Source of the DNA: Methanoculleus marisnigri JR1
Lineage (GTDB): Archaea > Halobacteriota > Methanomicrobia > Methanomicrobiales > Methanoculleaceae
NCBI RefSeq assembly: GCF_000015825.1
Contig: NC_009051.1
Span: 496,001-560,000, forward strand
DNA: 64,000 nt
Direction: 5' to 3'
The position numbers and the translations under genes are program-made. Under the pieces are notes generated by a model. That model had not been told where the DNA came from and ran no database searches. It saw only the letters and a list, made by a program, of their open reading frames with translations. Positions 52,239 to 61,738 of this stretch are shown here, piece after piece (positions within the stretch are counted from its first letter, which is position 1; each line of letters begins with the position of its first letter).

Positions 52239-52643
52239 ATGAAACAAGGTCTGCTCACCGATCGCCAGAAGGAAGTGTTGCGCTACCGGAAGAAAGGGCT
52301 GACGCAACAGCAGATTGCGGAGATCATCCACACCTCAAAAGCCAATGTCTGCACCATCGAAAAAGCTGCTCTCGAGAACATCTCGCGTGCACGCGAGACG
52401 CTTGAATTCCTCTACACCCTCGACGCCGTGCATCTCTGTACGCTTGAAAGCGGTCTCGACCTGCTCAAGGCGCCGGAGTACATCTATGCCGAAGCCGAGA
52501 AGCAGGGATTGAAAGTCAAATACGACACGATCTCGCTCATAAACCGGCTCCGGGATGCAAACCCCGAGCGGTTCAGGGGGAGGCAGGTCCGCGAGGATGT
52601 TGAGATCTATATCAACAAAGACGGCGATCTCTACTTCGGGTGA
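52239..52643 (+). CDS. tfx: Tfx-family DNA-binding protein
   Basis: 134 residues. N-terminal sigma-factor-like helix-turn-helix (LLTDRQKEVLRYRKKG, LTQQQIAEIIHTSKANVCTIEKAA) and a C-terminal domain with VKYDTISLINRLRD and EDVEIYINKDGDLYFG, as in Tfx, first described as binding the tungsten/molybdenum formylmethanofuran dehydrogenase promoter of Methanothermobacter. ATG 52239 has no ribosome-binding site, and TTTAAATT at 52210-52217 lies 22-29 bases upstream, so a leaderless transcript is likely. Divergent from mtd, 139 bases apart. Confidence 0.9.
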   Translation: MKQGLLTDRQKEVLRYRKKGLTQQQIAEIIHTSKANVCTIEKAALENISRARETLEFLYTLDAVHLCTLESGLDLLKAPEYIYAEAEKQGLKVKYDTISLINRLRDANPERFRGRQVREDVEIYINKDGDLYFG

Positions 52644-53451
52644 TGCGGTTCATCGGGCGCGCACACGGGCTCCGTGCGGGAGCGGGAGCCCTGCGGGAGC
52701 ATGCCACGCGGCCACGCACCATGAAGCAACCATTGCAGCCCTTCATTCATCCGCCCGGCCGCCCGGTCGGGCGAACCGGTGCCGCGCCTGCAGCAACGAG
52801 GCGTTCTGCGCAAATTCCCGGAAGGCCCGATAACAAGGTTTATATCTCATTTTAAGTAATGTTTAAGAAACCGCTCTGCACGATTCCGTCCGGATCCGGG
52901 GGGCAGCCGGCACTGTATGTGCCTCTGATTCCTGGAATGGGTTCTCATATCGCATATATGCGGATTGAGGACTCGCGGCGGGGGTGCAGGAGGTACCAGA
53001 GACAAGGTCGAACCCTCCTCACGGAGGGCCGATGTCGATATGGAGTTGTGCTCGTCACAACGGGATGACAGGAGCTGGATCTGATCGAGACGTTGGGCCA
53101 ACGCCAGTGCAGCGCGCCCGGTTCCGGGAAGAATGTTCCCGGGAGCGTCGAAGAGTCAGGATCTATTGGCGACGACTGGAATGCACCCGGTGCACACCGG
53201 GACGGCAGCAGAGAGAACGGTCGAGGCGCACGGAGACGAACGTCTCTGTGACTTCGCGTTCCGCTGCCTCCATCAACTGTTTCCCTTACGCTACGGCAAA
53301 ATGGCGTGGCGTTCGATATCCCGCCCCATCCGGGTTCGCCAGAGGGCTTACCGTGCCGGTGCGTCCGGTACGGGGCCCGGCGCACGCATCGCGCTGCAGC
53401 AAGCCTGCAGTCGATGCCTCACGCTACAACGCACGAAGGGTTGATTGAAAA
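52644..53451 (+). other. Long gap and probable structured leader upstream of the ribosomal cluster
   Basis: About 800 bases with no recognised gene. TTTATATC at 52839-52846 is a good TATA box and CGCATATATGCG (52951-52962) a palindromic second one. Downstream are strong hairpins: CCCTCC/GGAGGG (53013-53028), CCGGGAA/TTCCCGG (53124-53142), CCCGGTG/CACCGGG (53186-53201) and a 10-bp stem at 53229-53250. Signatures of RNase P RNA, SRP RNA or rRNA were not found. Short frames (69 and 103 residues) have no family resemblance. Confidence 0.55.
52839..52846 (+). promoter_or_regulatory. TATA box of the ribosomal cluster leader
   Basis: TTTATATC in an otherwise GC-rich region, followed by AT-rich start-site DNA; would give a leader of about 580 bases before L3 unless processed. 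Confidence 0.5.
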
Positions 53452-54465
53452 ATGCCGAAGATAAACAGACCACGCAGAGGATCCCTCGCATACAGCCCGA
53501 GAAAACGGGCAAAAAGCCCGGTTCCGCGCTACGGCTCATGGCCGGAGTACACGGGAGCCCCGGCCGTGCAGGGATTCGCAGGGTACAAGGTGGGAATGAC
53601 CCACGTCATCATGGTCGATGACCACAAGAGCAGCCCCACCGAAGGCAAGGACGTGATGGTGCCGGTGACCGTGGTTGAGGTTCCGCCCATGCGGGTGGCC
53701 GGCGTGCGCGCATACGGTGAAGATACCTACGGAAAGCACGCGCTGACCGAAGCGTGGACGACCGATCTCGACGAGGAATTGTCCCGCCGGATCAACGTCC
53801 CGAAGAACCACGACACCGCCGCTGCCCTCGAAGCCGTCAAGGCTGCCGTCGGCGAAGGCAAGGTCTCGGAACTCTACGCTCTGGCCTACACCCGGCCGAT
53901 GGAGCTCACCGGCGTCCCGAAGAAGGTCCCCGACCTGATGGAGATGCGGATCGCCGGCGGAAGCCTCGAAGACCAGATCGCCTACGCTGCCGAGATCCTC
54001 GGAAAGGAGATCACGATCTCCGGGAACCTCGAGGTCGGCGAGTACGTCGACGTGACCGCCGTCACCACCGGTAAGGGCACGGAAGGTCCCGTCAAGCGGT
54101 GGGGCGTCCAGGTCCGGAAGCGGAAACATTCCCGCGGCGGCAAGAAACGGCACATCGGCAACCTCGGTCCCTGGCATCCGCACCACGTCAGGTGGCAGGT
54201 GCCCCAGATGGGCCAGATGGGTTACCAGCAGCGCACCGAGTTCAACAAGCGGATCTTAAAGATCGGCGCCGACGGCGACGAGATAACGCCGGCAGGCGGG
54301 TTCCTGCACTACGGTCTCGTGCGCGGGCCCTACGTGCTGATCAAGGGTTCCGTCCCGGGGCCGAACAAGCGGCTGGTCCGGATACGGTCCGCGATACGGC
54401 AGGGTGAACACACCGTTCGCACGCCGGCGATCAATTTCGTCAGCGTGCAGAGCCAGCAGGGGTGA
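53452..54465 (+). CDS. rpl3: 50S ribosomal protein L3 (uL3)
   Basis: Early-assembling 23S rRNA binder near the peptidyl transferase centre. 337 residues, the usual archaeal/eukaryal length. Starts [60 protein letters not shown] (in parts) and the tip loop [20 protein letters not shown] are diagnostic. First gene of the archaeal S10/spc-type cluster; L4 starts seven bases after its stop. Confidence 0.97.
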
Positions 54466-54471
54466 GCAGCG

Positions 54472-55221
54472 ATGAAGGCACAGGTTCGAACACTGACAGG
54501 CGAGATCGCCCACGAGATCGATCTCCCGGAGATCTTTAGAGAAGAATACAGGCCCGACCTGATTAAGCGGGCAGTCCTCGCGCTCCAGAGCACCCGGTTT
54601 CAGCCGCACGGAACAAACCCCTATGCGGGCATGCGCACCTCCGCAGAGTCCTGGGGCAGCGGCCGGGGTGCCGCGCAGGTCCCCCGCCTGAAGAACGGCA
54701 GCAGGGTGGCCAGGGTTCCGCAGGCAACCGGCGGGCGTGCAGCGCATCCGCCGAAGGTCGAGAAGATCCTCGTCAAAGAGATCAACAGAAAAGAGAAGCG
54801 CAAAGCGCTCAGGTCCGCCGTCGCCGCCAGCACGTACCCCGACCTTGTCAGGGAACGCGGGCACCTCTTCGAGGGCGACCTCCCGCTGGTCTTCGAGGAC
54901 CGGTTTGAAGAGGTCACCCGTACGGGCGACGTCATCGCGGCGCTCACCGCGCTCGGTGTCTATGCCGACGTCGAGCGGGCGAAGGGCAGCCGGAAGGTCC
55001 GTGCAGGGCGCGGCACCATGCGGGGCCGCCGCTACAAGCAGCGCAAGAGCGTTCTCATCGTCACCGGCGGCGAACCGCTCCGGGCAGCCCGGAACCTTGC
55101 GGGCGTCGATGCCGTGGCGGTTGACCAGCTCAACGCCGAACTGCTGGCACCCGGCACGCAGGCAGGACGGCTGACGATCTGGACGGAATCTGCAATCAGG
55201 AGACTGGAGGAGTTCTCATGA
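54472..55221 (+). CDS. rpl4: 50S ribosomal protein L4 (uL4)
   Basis: Lines the exit tunnel with its long loop. 249 residues, archaeal type. RFQPHGTNPYAGMRTSAESWGSGRG (in parts) is the tunnel loop, then VPQATGGRAAHPPK and RAGRGTMRGRRYKQRKSVL. Overlaps the L23 start as ATGA. Confidence 0.97.
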   Translation: MKAQVRTLTGEIAHEIDLPEIFREEYRPDLIKRAVLALQSTRFQPHGTNPYAGMRTSAESWGSGRGAAQVPRLKNGSRVARVPQATGGRAAHPPKVEKILVKEINRKEKRKALRSAVAASTYPDLVRERGHLFEGDLPLVFEDRFEEVTRTGDVIAALTALGVYADVERAKGSRKVRAGRGTMRGRRYKQRKSVLIVTGGEPLRAARNLAGVDAVAVDQLNAELLAPGTQAGRLTIWTESAIRRLEEFS

Positions 55222-55466
55222 TACTGAAACACCCGTTCGTTACTGAAAAAGCAACGATGATGCTCGAAGGCGAGAGCAAACTCCAGTTTATCGTGCAGAG
55301 GGATGCCACCAAACAGGACATCAAGCGCGAACTGGAGTCGGCCTTCGAACAGGAAGTGGCCAACGTCCGCACGATGATGACCATGAAAGGCGAAAAGAAA
55401 GCCATTGTAACGTTTGCGGACGCGAAGGCGGCTGAAGAGATTCTCAGCCGACTGGGAATCATGTAA
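55218..55466 (+). CDS. rpl23: 50S ribosomal protein L23 (uL23)
   Basis: Tunnel-exit protein that docks SRP and nascent-chain factors. 82 residues: LKHPFVTEKATMMLE at the start and VANVRTMMTMKGEKKAIVTF later are typical. Start overlaps the L4 stop by four bases; L2 begins 11 bases downstream. Confidence 0.97.
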   Translation: MILKHPFVTEKATMMLEGESKLQFIVQRDATKQDIKRELESAFEQEVANVRTMMTMKGEKKAIVTFADAKAAEEILSRLGIM

Positions 55467-55477
55467 GGTGAGTGACG

Positions 55478-56197
55478 ATGGCACATAGAATCATAGCACA
55501 GAACCGTGGAAAAGGCGGCCCAACCTACCGTGCACCGTCGCACCGGTATAAGGCGGCGCTACGGCACGCAGGAAAGAACGACGCCCTGGTTTCCGGGAAC
55601 GTCATCGACATCGAGCACGACCCGGCCCGCCACGCGCCGATCGCTCTCGCCAGACTCGATAGCGGTGAGAAGATCTACGTCCTCGCCACCGAGGGGCTCG
55701 GTGTCGGGGATACCGTCTCCTGGGGCACGGGGGGCACGGTGAAGAACGGCAACACCCTGCCGCTTGGGGAGATCCCGGTCGGTGCATACGTCTGCAACAT
55801 CGAAGCGCGGCCGAACGACGGCGGCAAGTTCGTCCGTTCGAGCGGTGTCCAGGCTCTCGTCATCGGCAAAGCCGATGACGGCAGGGTCGGCATTCGGATG
55901 CCGAGCGGCAAGAACAAGTGGTTCAACGGTGCCTGCATGGCAACCGTCGGTATCGTTGCCGGCGGCGGACGGGGCGAAAAACCGTTCGTCAAGGCAGGAA
56001 AGAAGCACTTCCACGTCAGGTCCTCGTCTGAACGGTGGCCTCGCGTCAAGGGTGTCTGCATGAACGTCATCGACCACCCGTTCGGTGGCGGTGGGCACCA
56101 GCACTGCGGACGGCCGAAGACCGTCGCCCGCGGCACGTCCCCGGGGAGGAAGGTCGGACATGTTGCCGCCCGGAGAACCGGCAAGTGGAAGAAGTGA
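55478..56197 (+). CDS. rpl2: 50S ribosomal protein L2 (uL2)
   Basis: Essential for subunit joining and peptidyl transfer. 239 residues starting MAHRIIAQNRGKGGPTYRAP. The conserved histidine region reads NVIDHPFGGGGHQHCGRPKT. I chose ATG 55478 because GGTGA lies six bases upstream; an in-frame GTG at 55472 lies inside that spacing. Confidence 0.97.
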   Translation: MAHRIIAQNRGKGGPTYRAPSHRYKAALRHAGKNDALVSGNVIDIEHDPARHAPIALARLDSGEKIYVLATEGLGVGDTVSWGTGGTVKNGNTLPLGEIPVGAYVCNIEARPNDGGKFVRSSGVQALVIGKADDGRVGIRMPSGKNKWFNGACMATVGIVAGGGRGEKPFVKAGKKHFHVRSSSERWPRVKGVCMNVIDHPFGGGGHQHCGRPKTVARGTSPGRKVGHVAARRTGKWKK

Positions 56198-56207
56198 GGG
56201 GTGAAGC

Positions 56208-56621
56208 ATGGCAAAGAAGACACAGAAGAGAATGCCGCGGCGCCGCGAGGAGTTCACCTATCGTGGTTACTCCGTTGCGGACCTGCAGCAGATGGCTCTC
56301 TCCGAGCTGCTGCCGCTCATGCCGGCCAGGGCACGCAGGAAGTTTGACCGGGGCCTCTCCCGGGAGCACGAGAAACTCCTCGCCGATCTCCGGTCCGGGG
56401 ATGAGAACATCCGCACCCACCTGCGCGACATGATCATCATGCCCGAGATGGTGGGGAGATCCATTGAGATCCACAACGGCAAGGAGTTCCAGAAGGTGGA
56501 GATCCAGCCCGAGGCGGTCTTCCACTACCTCGGGGAGTTTGCACTGACCCGCAGGAGGGTCGCTCACGGCAGCGCCGGTATCGGTGCGACCCGGTCGAGT
56601 AAATACGTACCGCTGAAGTGA
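56208..56621 (+). CDS. rps19: 30S ribosomal protein S19 (uS19)
   Basis: Head protein of the small subunit near the A-site. 137 residues; [14 protein letters not shown] at the start, then [19 protein letters not shown] and the C-terminal [27 protein letters not shown] (in parts), archaeal form with the long N-terminal extension. Confidence 0.97.
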   Translation: MAKKTQKRMPRRREEFTYRGYSVADLQQMALSELLPLMPARARRKFDRGLSREHEKLLADLRSGDENIRTHLRDMIIMPEMVGRSIEIHNGKEFQKVEIQPEAVFHYLGEFALTRRRVAHGSAGIGATRSSKYVPLK

Positions 56622-56626
56622 TGGCT

Positions 56627-57088
56627 ATGGCAAGAACAGGTTATTCAGCAACAATTGAGGGCGAGAACGTCGCTCGCGCAAAAGCGAACGAACTTCCCGT
56701 CTCTCCCAAGCACTCGATTGAGATTGCCAGGTTCATCAAGAACATGACCACCACCGAGGCAAAGGCATACCTCACCGACGTGGTGGCGCTGAAGAAGGCC
56801 ATCCCCTTCAAGCGGTTCAACCGGAATGTCGCGCACAAGCGGGGGCTCTCGAAGTGGCCCGCCGGCCGGTACCCGGTCAAGGCGGCAGAGGCCTACATCA
56901 GGCTGCTCGAATCCGTCGAGAAGAATGCCGAGTATATCGGCCTTGATGTCGAAAACCTCCGGATCGACCACGCCGCCGCCAACACCGGCCGTGGCCTCCG
57001 GGCATTCTTCCCGCGTGCGATGGGTCGCGCGACTCCGAAGCGCAGGGAGACCGTGAACATCGAGATCGTCGTGACTGAGGTGGCGTAA
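56627..57088 (+). CDS. rpl22: 50S ribosomal protein L22 (uL22)
   Basis: Forms part of the exit tunnel through its beta hairpin. 153 residues, starting [35 protein letters not shown] and the hairpin [22 protein letters not shown] identify it. ATG 56627 follows GTGATG; in-frame GTG 56618 and ATG 56621 overlap the S19 stop and are alternatives. Confidence 0.95.
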   Translation: MARTGYSATIEGENVARAKANELPVSPKHSIEIARFIKNMTTTEAKAYLTDVVALKKAIPFKRFNRNVAHKRGLSKWPAGRYPVKAAEAYIRLLESVEKNAEYIGLDVENLRIDHAAANTGRGLRAFFPRAMGRATPKRRETVNIEIVVTEVA

Positions 57089-57792
57089 TGGCAATCGAGA
57101 AGAAATTTATCACTGATGGCGTGCGCAACGTCCGCGTCGAGAAGTTCCTCACGAAGGAACTCAAGCGCGCAGGATACGGCGGCATGGATATCGCCAGGAC
57201 GCCGCTCGGCACCCAGGTGACGATCTTTGCGGAGAAGCCGGGTATCGTGATCGGGAAAGGCGGCAAGCAGGTTCGCCAGCTTACTCAGGACCTTGCCACC
57301 GACTACGATATCGAGTCCCCGCAGGTGGAAGTCCAGCAGGTCCAGAACCCCAACTTCAACGCCCAGATCATGGCGGAGAGGCTGGCAAACGCTCTTGAGC
57401 GTGGCTGGTACTTCCGGAAGGCCGGATCGAGCACGATCCGCCGGATCATGGAGTCCGGTGCGCTCGGCTGCGAGGTCATTGTCGCCGGGAAACTGACCGG
57501 CTCGCGGTCGCGGACCCAGAAGTTCACCGAGGGTTACATCAAGCACTGCGGTGAGCCCAGCGAGACTATCGTCGAGAAGGGTTACGCGCTTGCGATCAAG
57601 AAACTCGGAACGATCGGGGTTCAGGTCAAGATCGTCCCGCCGGATGCACGGCTGCCCGATGCTTTCGACGTCCTTGAACCCGAGCCGAAGAAGGCTCCGG
57701 CGGAACCCATCGAGCCCGAAGAGGTCGGTGACGACGTGTTCGAGGAAGAGTTTGAAGAGACCTCCGAAGAGGAGTACGTGGAGGAGGTATAG
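57088..57792 (+). CDS. rps3: 30S ribosomal protein S3 (uS3) with acidic tail
   Basis: mRNA entry channel protein. 234 residues: KH domain with GIVIGKGGKQVRQLTQDL, then SRTQKFTEGYIKHCGEP-like block and VKIVPPDARLPD. The last ~40 residues are strongly acidic (EEEFEETSEEEYVEEV) beyond the ribosomal core. ATG overlaps the L22 stop by one base. Confidence 0.97.
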   Translation: MAIEKKFITDGVRNVRVEKFLTKELKRAGYGGMDIARTPLGTQVTIFAEKPGIVIGKGGKQVRQLTQDLATDYDIESPQVEVQQVQNPNFNAQIMAERLANALERGWYFRKAGSSTIRRIMESGALGCEVIVAGKLTGSRSRTQKFTEGYIKHCGEPSETIVEKGYALAIKKLGTIGVQVKIVPPDARLPDAFDVLEPEPKKAPAEPIEPEEVGDDVFEEEFEETSEEEYVEEV

Positions 57793-57996
57793 ATGGCAAT
57801 CTTTCGGGCGCGTGAAGTGAAACAGCTCTCCGACACCGAACTCCTCGAGCAGGAGCAGAAACTCTCCCTCGAACTGATCCAGGAGCGCGGCAAGGTCAGC
57901 GCCGGCGGTGCCACCGAGAACCCCGGGAGGATCCGCGAGGTCAGAAGGACGATTGCGCGCATCCGCACCGAGCAGAACGCACGGAGGAGCGCATGA
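57793..57996 (+). CDS. rpl29: 50S ribosomal protein L29 (uL29)
   Basis: Tunnel-exit protein. 67 residues, two helices: REVKQLSDTELLEQEQKLSLELI and ENPGRIREVRRTIARIRTEQN (in parts). Abuts S3 and overlaps rnp1 by four bases. Confidence 0.96.
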   Translation: MAIFRAREVKQLSDTELLEQEQKLSLELIQERGKVSAGGATENPGRIREVRRTIARIRTEQNARRSA

Positions 57997-58265
57997 TCTC
58001 TCCCCAGAACGTCCTTCGGCACGAGTTGATCGGGCTGGACGTTCTGGTAGTTCGTGCGAGCAACCCGGGTCATGCCGGGGTATCCGGTCGCGTCACTGAT
58101 GAGACCCGAAATACCCTGGTTATCCTGACCGGGCGGGGAGAAAAGCAGATACCGAAACGGTTCAGCGTGTTCCGCTTCCGGCTTCCCGACGGCACGACCG
58201 TCGACGTCGACGGGTCGAGCCTGGAGACTCAGCCGGAACGGCGGATCGGCATGCGCATCAGATAA
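57993..58265 (+). CDS. rnp1: Ribonuclease P protein component 1 (Rpp29/Pop4 homologue)
   Basis: Protein subunit of RNase P, which trims tRNA 5' ends; pairs with Rpp21. 90 residues, Sm-like barrel: LIGLDVLVVRASNPGHAGVSGRV, DETRNTLVILTG, KRFSVFRFRLPDG. Its place between L29 and S17 is standard in archaea. ATGA overlap with L29. Confidence 0.95.
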   Translation: MISPQNVLRHELIGLDVLVVRASNPGHAGVSGRVTDETRNTLVILTGRGEKQIPKRFSVFRFRLPDGTTVDVDGSSLETQPERRIGMRIR

Positions 58266-58278
58266 ACGAGGATGAATA

Positions 58279-58605
58279 ATGGCACGAAACATTGGGTTGG
58301 ACGTTCCCATTCCGGAAACGGAATGTGAGGACGTAAATTGTCCGTTTCATGGCACTTTGCCGGTACGCGGCCAGGTGATTACCGGCAAAGTCGTGAGCGA
58401 CCGTATGAACGGTACCGTCGTGGTGGAGCGTGAGTTCCTCCACTACGTCAAGAAATACAAGCGGTACGAGAAACGCAGATCCCGGTACCATGCCCACAGC
58501 ACGCCCTGCATCAACGCCGGCGTGGGCGACGTGGTCCGGATCGCGGAGTGTCGTCCGCTTTCAAAGACAACGAACTTCGTTGTGGTCGAGGTGATGACGG
58601 AATGA
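58279..58605 (+). CDS. rps17: 30S ribosomal protein S17 (uS17)
   Basis: 16S rRNA-binding OB-fold protein. 108 residues, archaeal type starting [25 protein letters not shown] (in parts) with [31 protein letters not shown] (in parts) and [22 protein letters not shown] are diagnostic. Confidence 0.96.
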
Positions 58606-59000
58606 AGGCGATGCAGGCAAAGATTCCGCGCGCCCTCGCCACCGGCTCCAGGATGGTCTGCTCCGACAACACCGGCGCACGGCTTGTGGAGGTCGTCTCG
58701 GTCGACCGTTACCACGGTGTCCGGCGGCGGCAGCCCTGCCTGGGCCTCGGCGACGTCGCGACCGTGAGCGTCAAGAAGGGCACCCCCGACATGCGGCGGA
58801 AACTCGAGAAGGCAGTGGTCATCCGGCAGAAGAAGGAGATCCGCCGCCCGAACGGCATCCGTCTCTCGTTCGAGGACAATGCCATGGTGCTCATCAACGA
58901 GCGCGGCGAGCCGAAGGGAACCGAGATCAAGGGGGCTGTCCCCCGCGAGATCGCGGAGCGTTTCCCGAAGATCGCCTCCATGGCGACGACAATCGTGTAA
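58602..59000 (+). CDS. rpl14: 50S ribosomal protein L14 (uL14)
   Basis: Sits at the subunit interface. 132 residues: [42 protein letters not shown] (in parts), [31 protein letters not shown] (in parts). ATG 58602 overlaps the S17 stop as ATGA; the longer frame from 58548 lies inside S17 and is rejected. Confidence 0.97.
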
Positions 59001-59012
59001 GGTGTGGTAAGA

Positions 59013-59378
59013 ATGGTACGCATAGTTAGCAAACAGCCGAGAAAACAGCGCAAGGCGCGTTACAACGCACCGAACCACACCCGGGGCCGGTTCCTCTCCG
59101 CAGCGCTCTCCCCCGAACTCCGTGGGAAGTACAACTCCCGGAGAACCCGTGTGGTCAAGGGCGACACCGTGAAAGTGCTCCGTGGAGACTTTGCCGGCGA
59201 CGAAGGCGTCGTCGATGCGGTGGACATGAAGGCGTGCCGGCTGGTCGTGCACGGCGTGATGGTGACGAAGGCGGACGGAACCGAGGTTCCCCGGCCGGTC
59301 GATCCCTCGAACGTGCAGATCACGAAGCTCAACCTGAAAGATAAACTACGTGAGGAAAGGCTCGGAGGCGGAGCATAA
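59013..59378 (+). CDS. rpl24: 50S ribosomal protein L24 (uL24)
   Basis: Assembly initiator with KOW motif. 121 residues: KQPRKQRKARYNAPNHTRG, then VVKGDTVKVLRGDFAGDEGVV (in parts) as KOW. ATG 59013 follows AGGTG by nine bases; GTG 59004 directly abuts that site. Its stop shares a base with the S4e start. Confidence 0.96.
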   Translation: MVRIVSKQPRKQRKARYNAPNHTRGRFLSAALSPELRGKYNSRRTRVVKGDTVKVLRGDFAGDEGVVDAVDMKACRLVVHGVMVTKADGTEVPRPVDPSNVQITKLNLKDKLREERLGGGA

Positions 59379-60106
59379 TGTCAAAGTATCTCAAGCGGCT
59401 GGTAGCCCCGGGCTCCTGGCACATCCCGAAGAAAGTACAGAAATTCGTCATGAAGACCGCCCCCGGCCCCCACAACGCCGGCGCTCTGCCGGTCGGGGTC
59501 TGGCTCCGCGAGCACATCGGTCTTGCACAGAACGCGAGCGAGGTCAAAAAGATCCTGCACCAGCGGGACGTGCTCGTCAACGGACGGGCCTGCAAGGACT
59601 CGCGGATGGGCCTCGGTGTCTTTGATATCGTCTCGATCCCGAAACTCGGGAAGCACTACCGGATCCAGCTCGATGTGAAGGGCAACCTGGTCGCAATCGA
59701 GATCCCGGCGGAGTCCGCAAAGACCCGGCTCTGCAAGATCCGGAACAAGACCACGGTCAAGGGCGGCAAGGTGCAGCTGAACTTCGCGTTCGGTGCAAAC
59801 GTCCTCGCCGACAACACCTACAAGGCAAAGGACTCCGTCGTCGTGACCCTCGGGACGGACGGCGAAGACCGGTTCAGGATCGTCGACCACTTCCCCTACG
59901 CGGAAGGCAACGTGGCCATGATCGTCGGCGGAAAGCACTCCGGCAAGGTCGGCAGGATCGTCGAGATCATCAGGACGGCAAGTTCCGTCCCGAACCATGT
60001 CATCCTCACGGACGATTCGGCCGGCGAGCGGTTCGAGACCATCGAGGAGTACGTCTTCATGGTCGGCCGCTCCGCGATAGCACCCGAACTGGAGGCCTCG
60101 GCATGA
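59378..60106 (+). CDS. rps4e: 30S ribosomal protein S4e (eS4)
   Basis: Archaeal/eukaryal small-subunit protein. 242 residues with S4-type RNA-binding domain ([19 protein letters not shown]), central S4e domain and a C-terminal KOW ([14 protein letters not shown]). Starts [23 protein letters not shown] overlap with L5. Confidence 0.97.
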   Translation: MSKYLKRLVAPGSWHIPKKVQKFVMKTAPGPHNAGALPVGVWLREHIGLAQNASEVKKILHQRDVLVNGRACKDSRMGLGVFDIVSIPKLGKHYRIQLDVKGNLVAIEIPAESAKTRLCKIRNKTTVKGGKVQLNFAFGANVLADNTYKAKDSVVVTLGTDGEDRFRIVDHFPYAEGNVAMIVGGKHSGKVGRIVEIIRTASSVPNHVILTDDSAGERFETIEEYVFMVGRSAIAPELEASA

Positions 60107-60606
60107 CCGCGATGAAGGATATCTACATCGACAAGGTCGTCGTGCACATGGGTGTCGGAGAGAGCGGCGAGCGGCTGGTCAAGGCGGAGGATCTCGTAAA
60201 ACAGATCACCGGCCAGAAGCCCGTCCGCACGATCGCGAAGCGGACCCAGCCGGCGTTCGGTATCCGGAAGGGCGCACCCATCGGGTGCAAGGTCACCCTG
60301 CGCCGGGAGAACGCCGAGAAGTTCATCACGACCGCCCTCGACATCATCGAGCGGCGGCTCGCACCCTCGCAGTTCGACCGGACCGGGAACGTCTCCTTCG
60401 GTATCGAAGAGCACACCGACTTTCCGGGCATGTCGTATGATCCGACAATCGGGATCTACGGCATGGACGTCAACGTGGTGCTCGAGTACAAGGGCGCCCG
60501 GATCGCACGGAGAAGCGTCGAGCGCAGGAAACTACCGGCCGACCAGAAAGTGAATAAAGAGGAAGCCATCGCGTTCATGTGCGAGAACTACCGGGTGGAG
60601 GTGTAA
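60103..60606 (+). CDS. rpl5: 50S ribosomal protein L5 (uL5)
   Basis: Binds 5S rRNA and contacts P-site tRNA. 167 residues: [21 protein letters not shown] (in parts), [25 protein letters not shown] (in parts), [20 protein letters not shown]. Start overlaps S4e stop; S14 begins four bases after its stop. Confidence 0.97.
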   Translation: MTAMKDIYIDKVVVHMGVGESGERLVKAEDLVKQITGQKPVRTIAKRTQPAFGIRKGAPIGCKVTLRRENAEKFITTALDIIERRLAPSQFDRTGNVSFGIEEHTDFPGMSYDPTIGIYGMDVNVVLEYKGARIARRSVERRKLPADQKVNKEEAIAFMCENYRVEV

Positions 60607-60609
60607 GGA

Positions 60610-60789
60610 ATGGCAGAAGAGTCAGGAGCGCCTGCAACGGGTGCGAACGTACGGAAGTTCGGCCGCGGCGCGAACGAGTGCCGCATCTGCGGCCGGAAGC
60701 AGGGTCTTGTACGGAAGTACGGCATCTACTTCTGCCGCCAGTGCTTCCGCGAGTGGGCGAGCAAGATGGGCTTCAAGAAGATGAACTAG
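60610..60789 (+). CDS. rps14: 30S ribosomal protein S14 (uS14), zinc form
   Basis: 59 residues. Zinc ribbon with C-x2-C...C-x2-[20 protein letters not shown] and [19 protein letters not shown]. Start ATG 60610 follows AAGGA. The N-terminal ~15 residues ([13 protein letters not shown]) form an extra leader relative to many archaeal S14. Confidence 0.95.
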   Translation: MAEESGAPATGANVRKFGRGANECRICGRKQGLVRKYGIYFCRQCFREWASKMGFKKMN

Positions 60790-60800
60790 GGGTAGAGAAT

Positions 60801-61193
60801 ATGGCACGACTGAATCCAATCGCTGACGCGATGAGCACGATCAAGAATGCCGGAGATGCTGGAAAGGGCGAGGTTATTGTAGAACCCGCCAGCAAGCTTC
60901 TCGGCGCAATGCTCCGCGTCATGCAGGAAAACGGCTTTATCAGCGGCTTCGAGTTCATCGACGACGGCCGCGGCGGCCAGTTCCGGGTCCAACTATCCGG
61001 AACGATCAATAAGTGTGGCGCCATCAGCCCCCGGTTCCCGGTGGCGATGGCTGATATGGAATACTGGGAGTCGCAGTATCTTCCCGCGAAGAACTTCGGC
61101 ATCCTGATCGTCTCCACCTCGAAGGGAGTCATCTCCCATGCAGAGGCACGGAACGAGGGGATCGGCGGGCAGCTGCTGGGATATGTCTACTAA
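60801..61193 (+). CDS. rps8: 30S ribosomal protein S8 (uS8)
   Basis: Primary 16S rRNA binder. 130 residues: [40 protein letters not shown], and the C-terminal [30 protein letters not shown] (in parts). ATG 60801 follows GGGGTAGAG. L6 follows after a GGAGGG. Confidence 0.97.
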   Translation: MARLNPIADAMSTIKNAGDAGKGEVIVEPASKLLGAMLRVMQENGFISGFEFIDDGRGGQFRVQLSGTINKCGAISPRFPVAMADMEYWESQYLPAKNFGILIVSTSKGVISHAEARNEGIGGQLLGYVY

Positions 61194-61208
61194 AGGAGGG
61201 AGATGAGT

Positions 61209-61733
61209 ATGGCAATAACACGACAGGTCGAGATCCCTCCCGGCGTTGACGTCACGCTCGACGGCGGCGTGCTCACGGTCTCCGGACCGAAGGGCACGCT
61301 GGTCCGCGACATGCGCTTCCCGCAGATCGACCTCATGGTCGAAGGCGGCGAAGTCGTCGTCTCCACGGCATCCGAAAAGAAGCGGATCCTTGCCATGACC
61401 GGCACGCTCGAGGCCCATGCGAAGAACATGATCCGGGGTGTCGCCGACGGCTACGAGTACCGGATGAAGGTGGTCTACAGCCACTTCCCGATCCAGCTCA
61501 AGCAGCAGGGCAACCGCCTTGAGATCACCAACTTCCTCGGCGAGAAACAGCCCCGGATCGCAAAGATCATCGAGGGCGTCACCGTCAAGATCGGAAACGA
61601 TGAGGTGACTATCACCGGTATCGACAAGGAGAAGGTTGGCAACACGGCCGCAAACATCGAGCACGCGACCAGGATCACGAAGCGCGATCCCCGGGTGTTC
61701 CAGGACGGCATCTACATCACCGAGAGGGTGTGA
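61209..61733 (+). CDS. rpl6: 50S ribosomal protein L6 (uL6)
   Basis: Near the factor-binding site. 174 residues: EIPPGVDVTLDGGVLTVSGPKG, SHAKNM-type AHAKNMIRGVADGYEYRMKVVYSHFPI (in parts), archaeal form. I chose ATG 61209, nine bases after GGAGG; ATG 61203, two codons earlier, is only two bases from it. Confidence 0.96.
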   Translation: MAITRQVEIPPGVDVTLDGGVLTVSGPKGTLVRDMRFPQIDLMVEGGEVVVSTASEKKRILAMTGTLEAHAKNMIRGVADGYEYRMKVVYSHFPIQLKQQGNRLEITNFLGEKQPRIAKIIEGVTVKIGNDEVTITGIDKEKVGNTAANIEHATRITKRDPRVFQDGIYITERV

Positions 61734-61738
61734 AAACA

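Noticed and set aside
52859-53068. 69-residue open frame starting just after the TATA box
   Set aside because: No family resemblance, no ribosome-binding site, and it covers hairpin-forming sequence.
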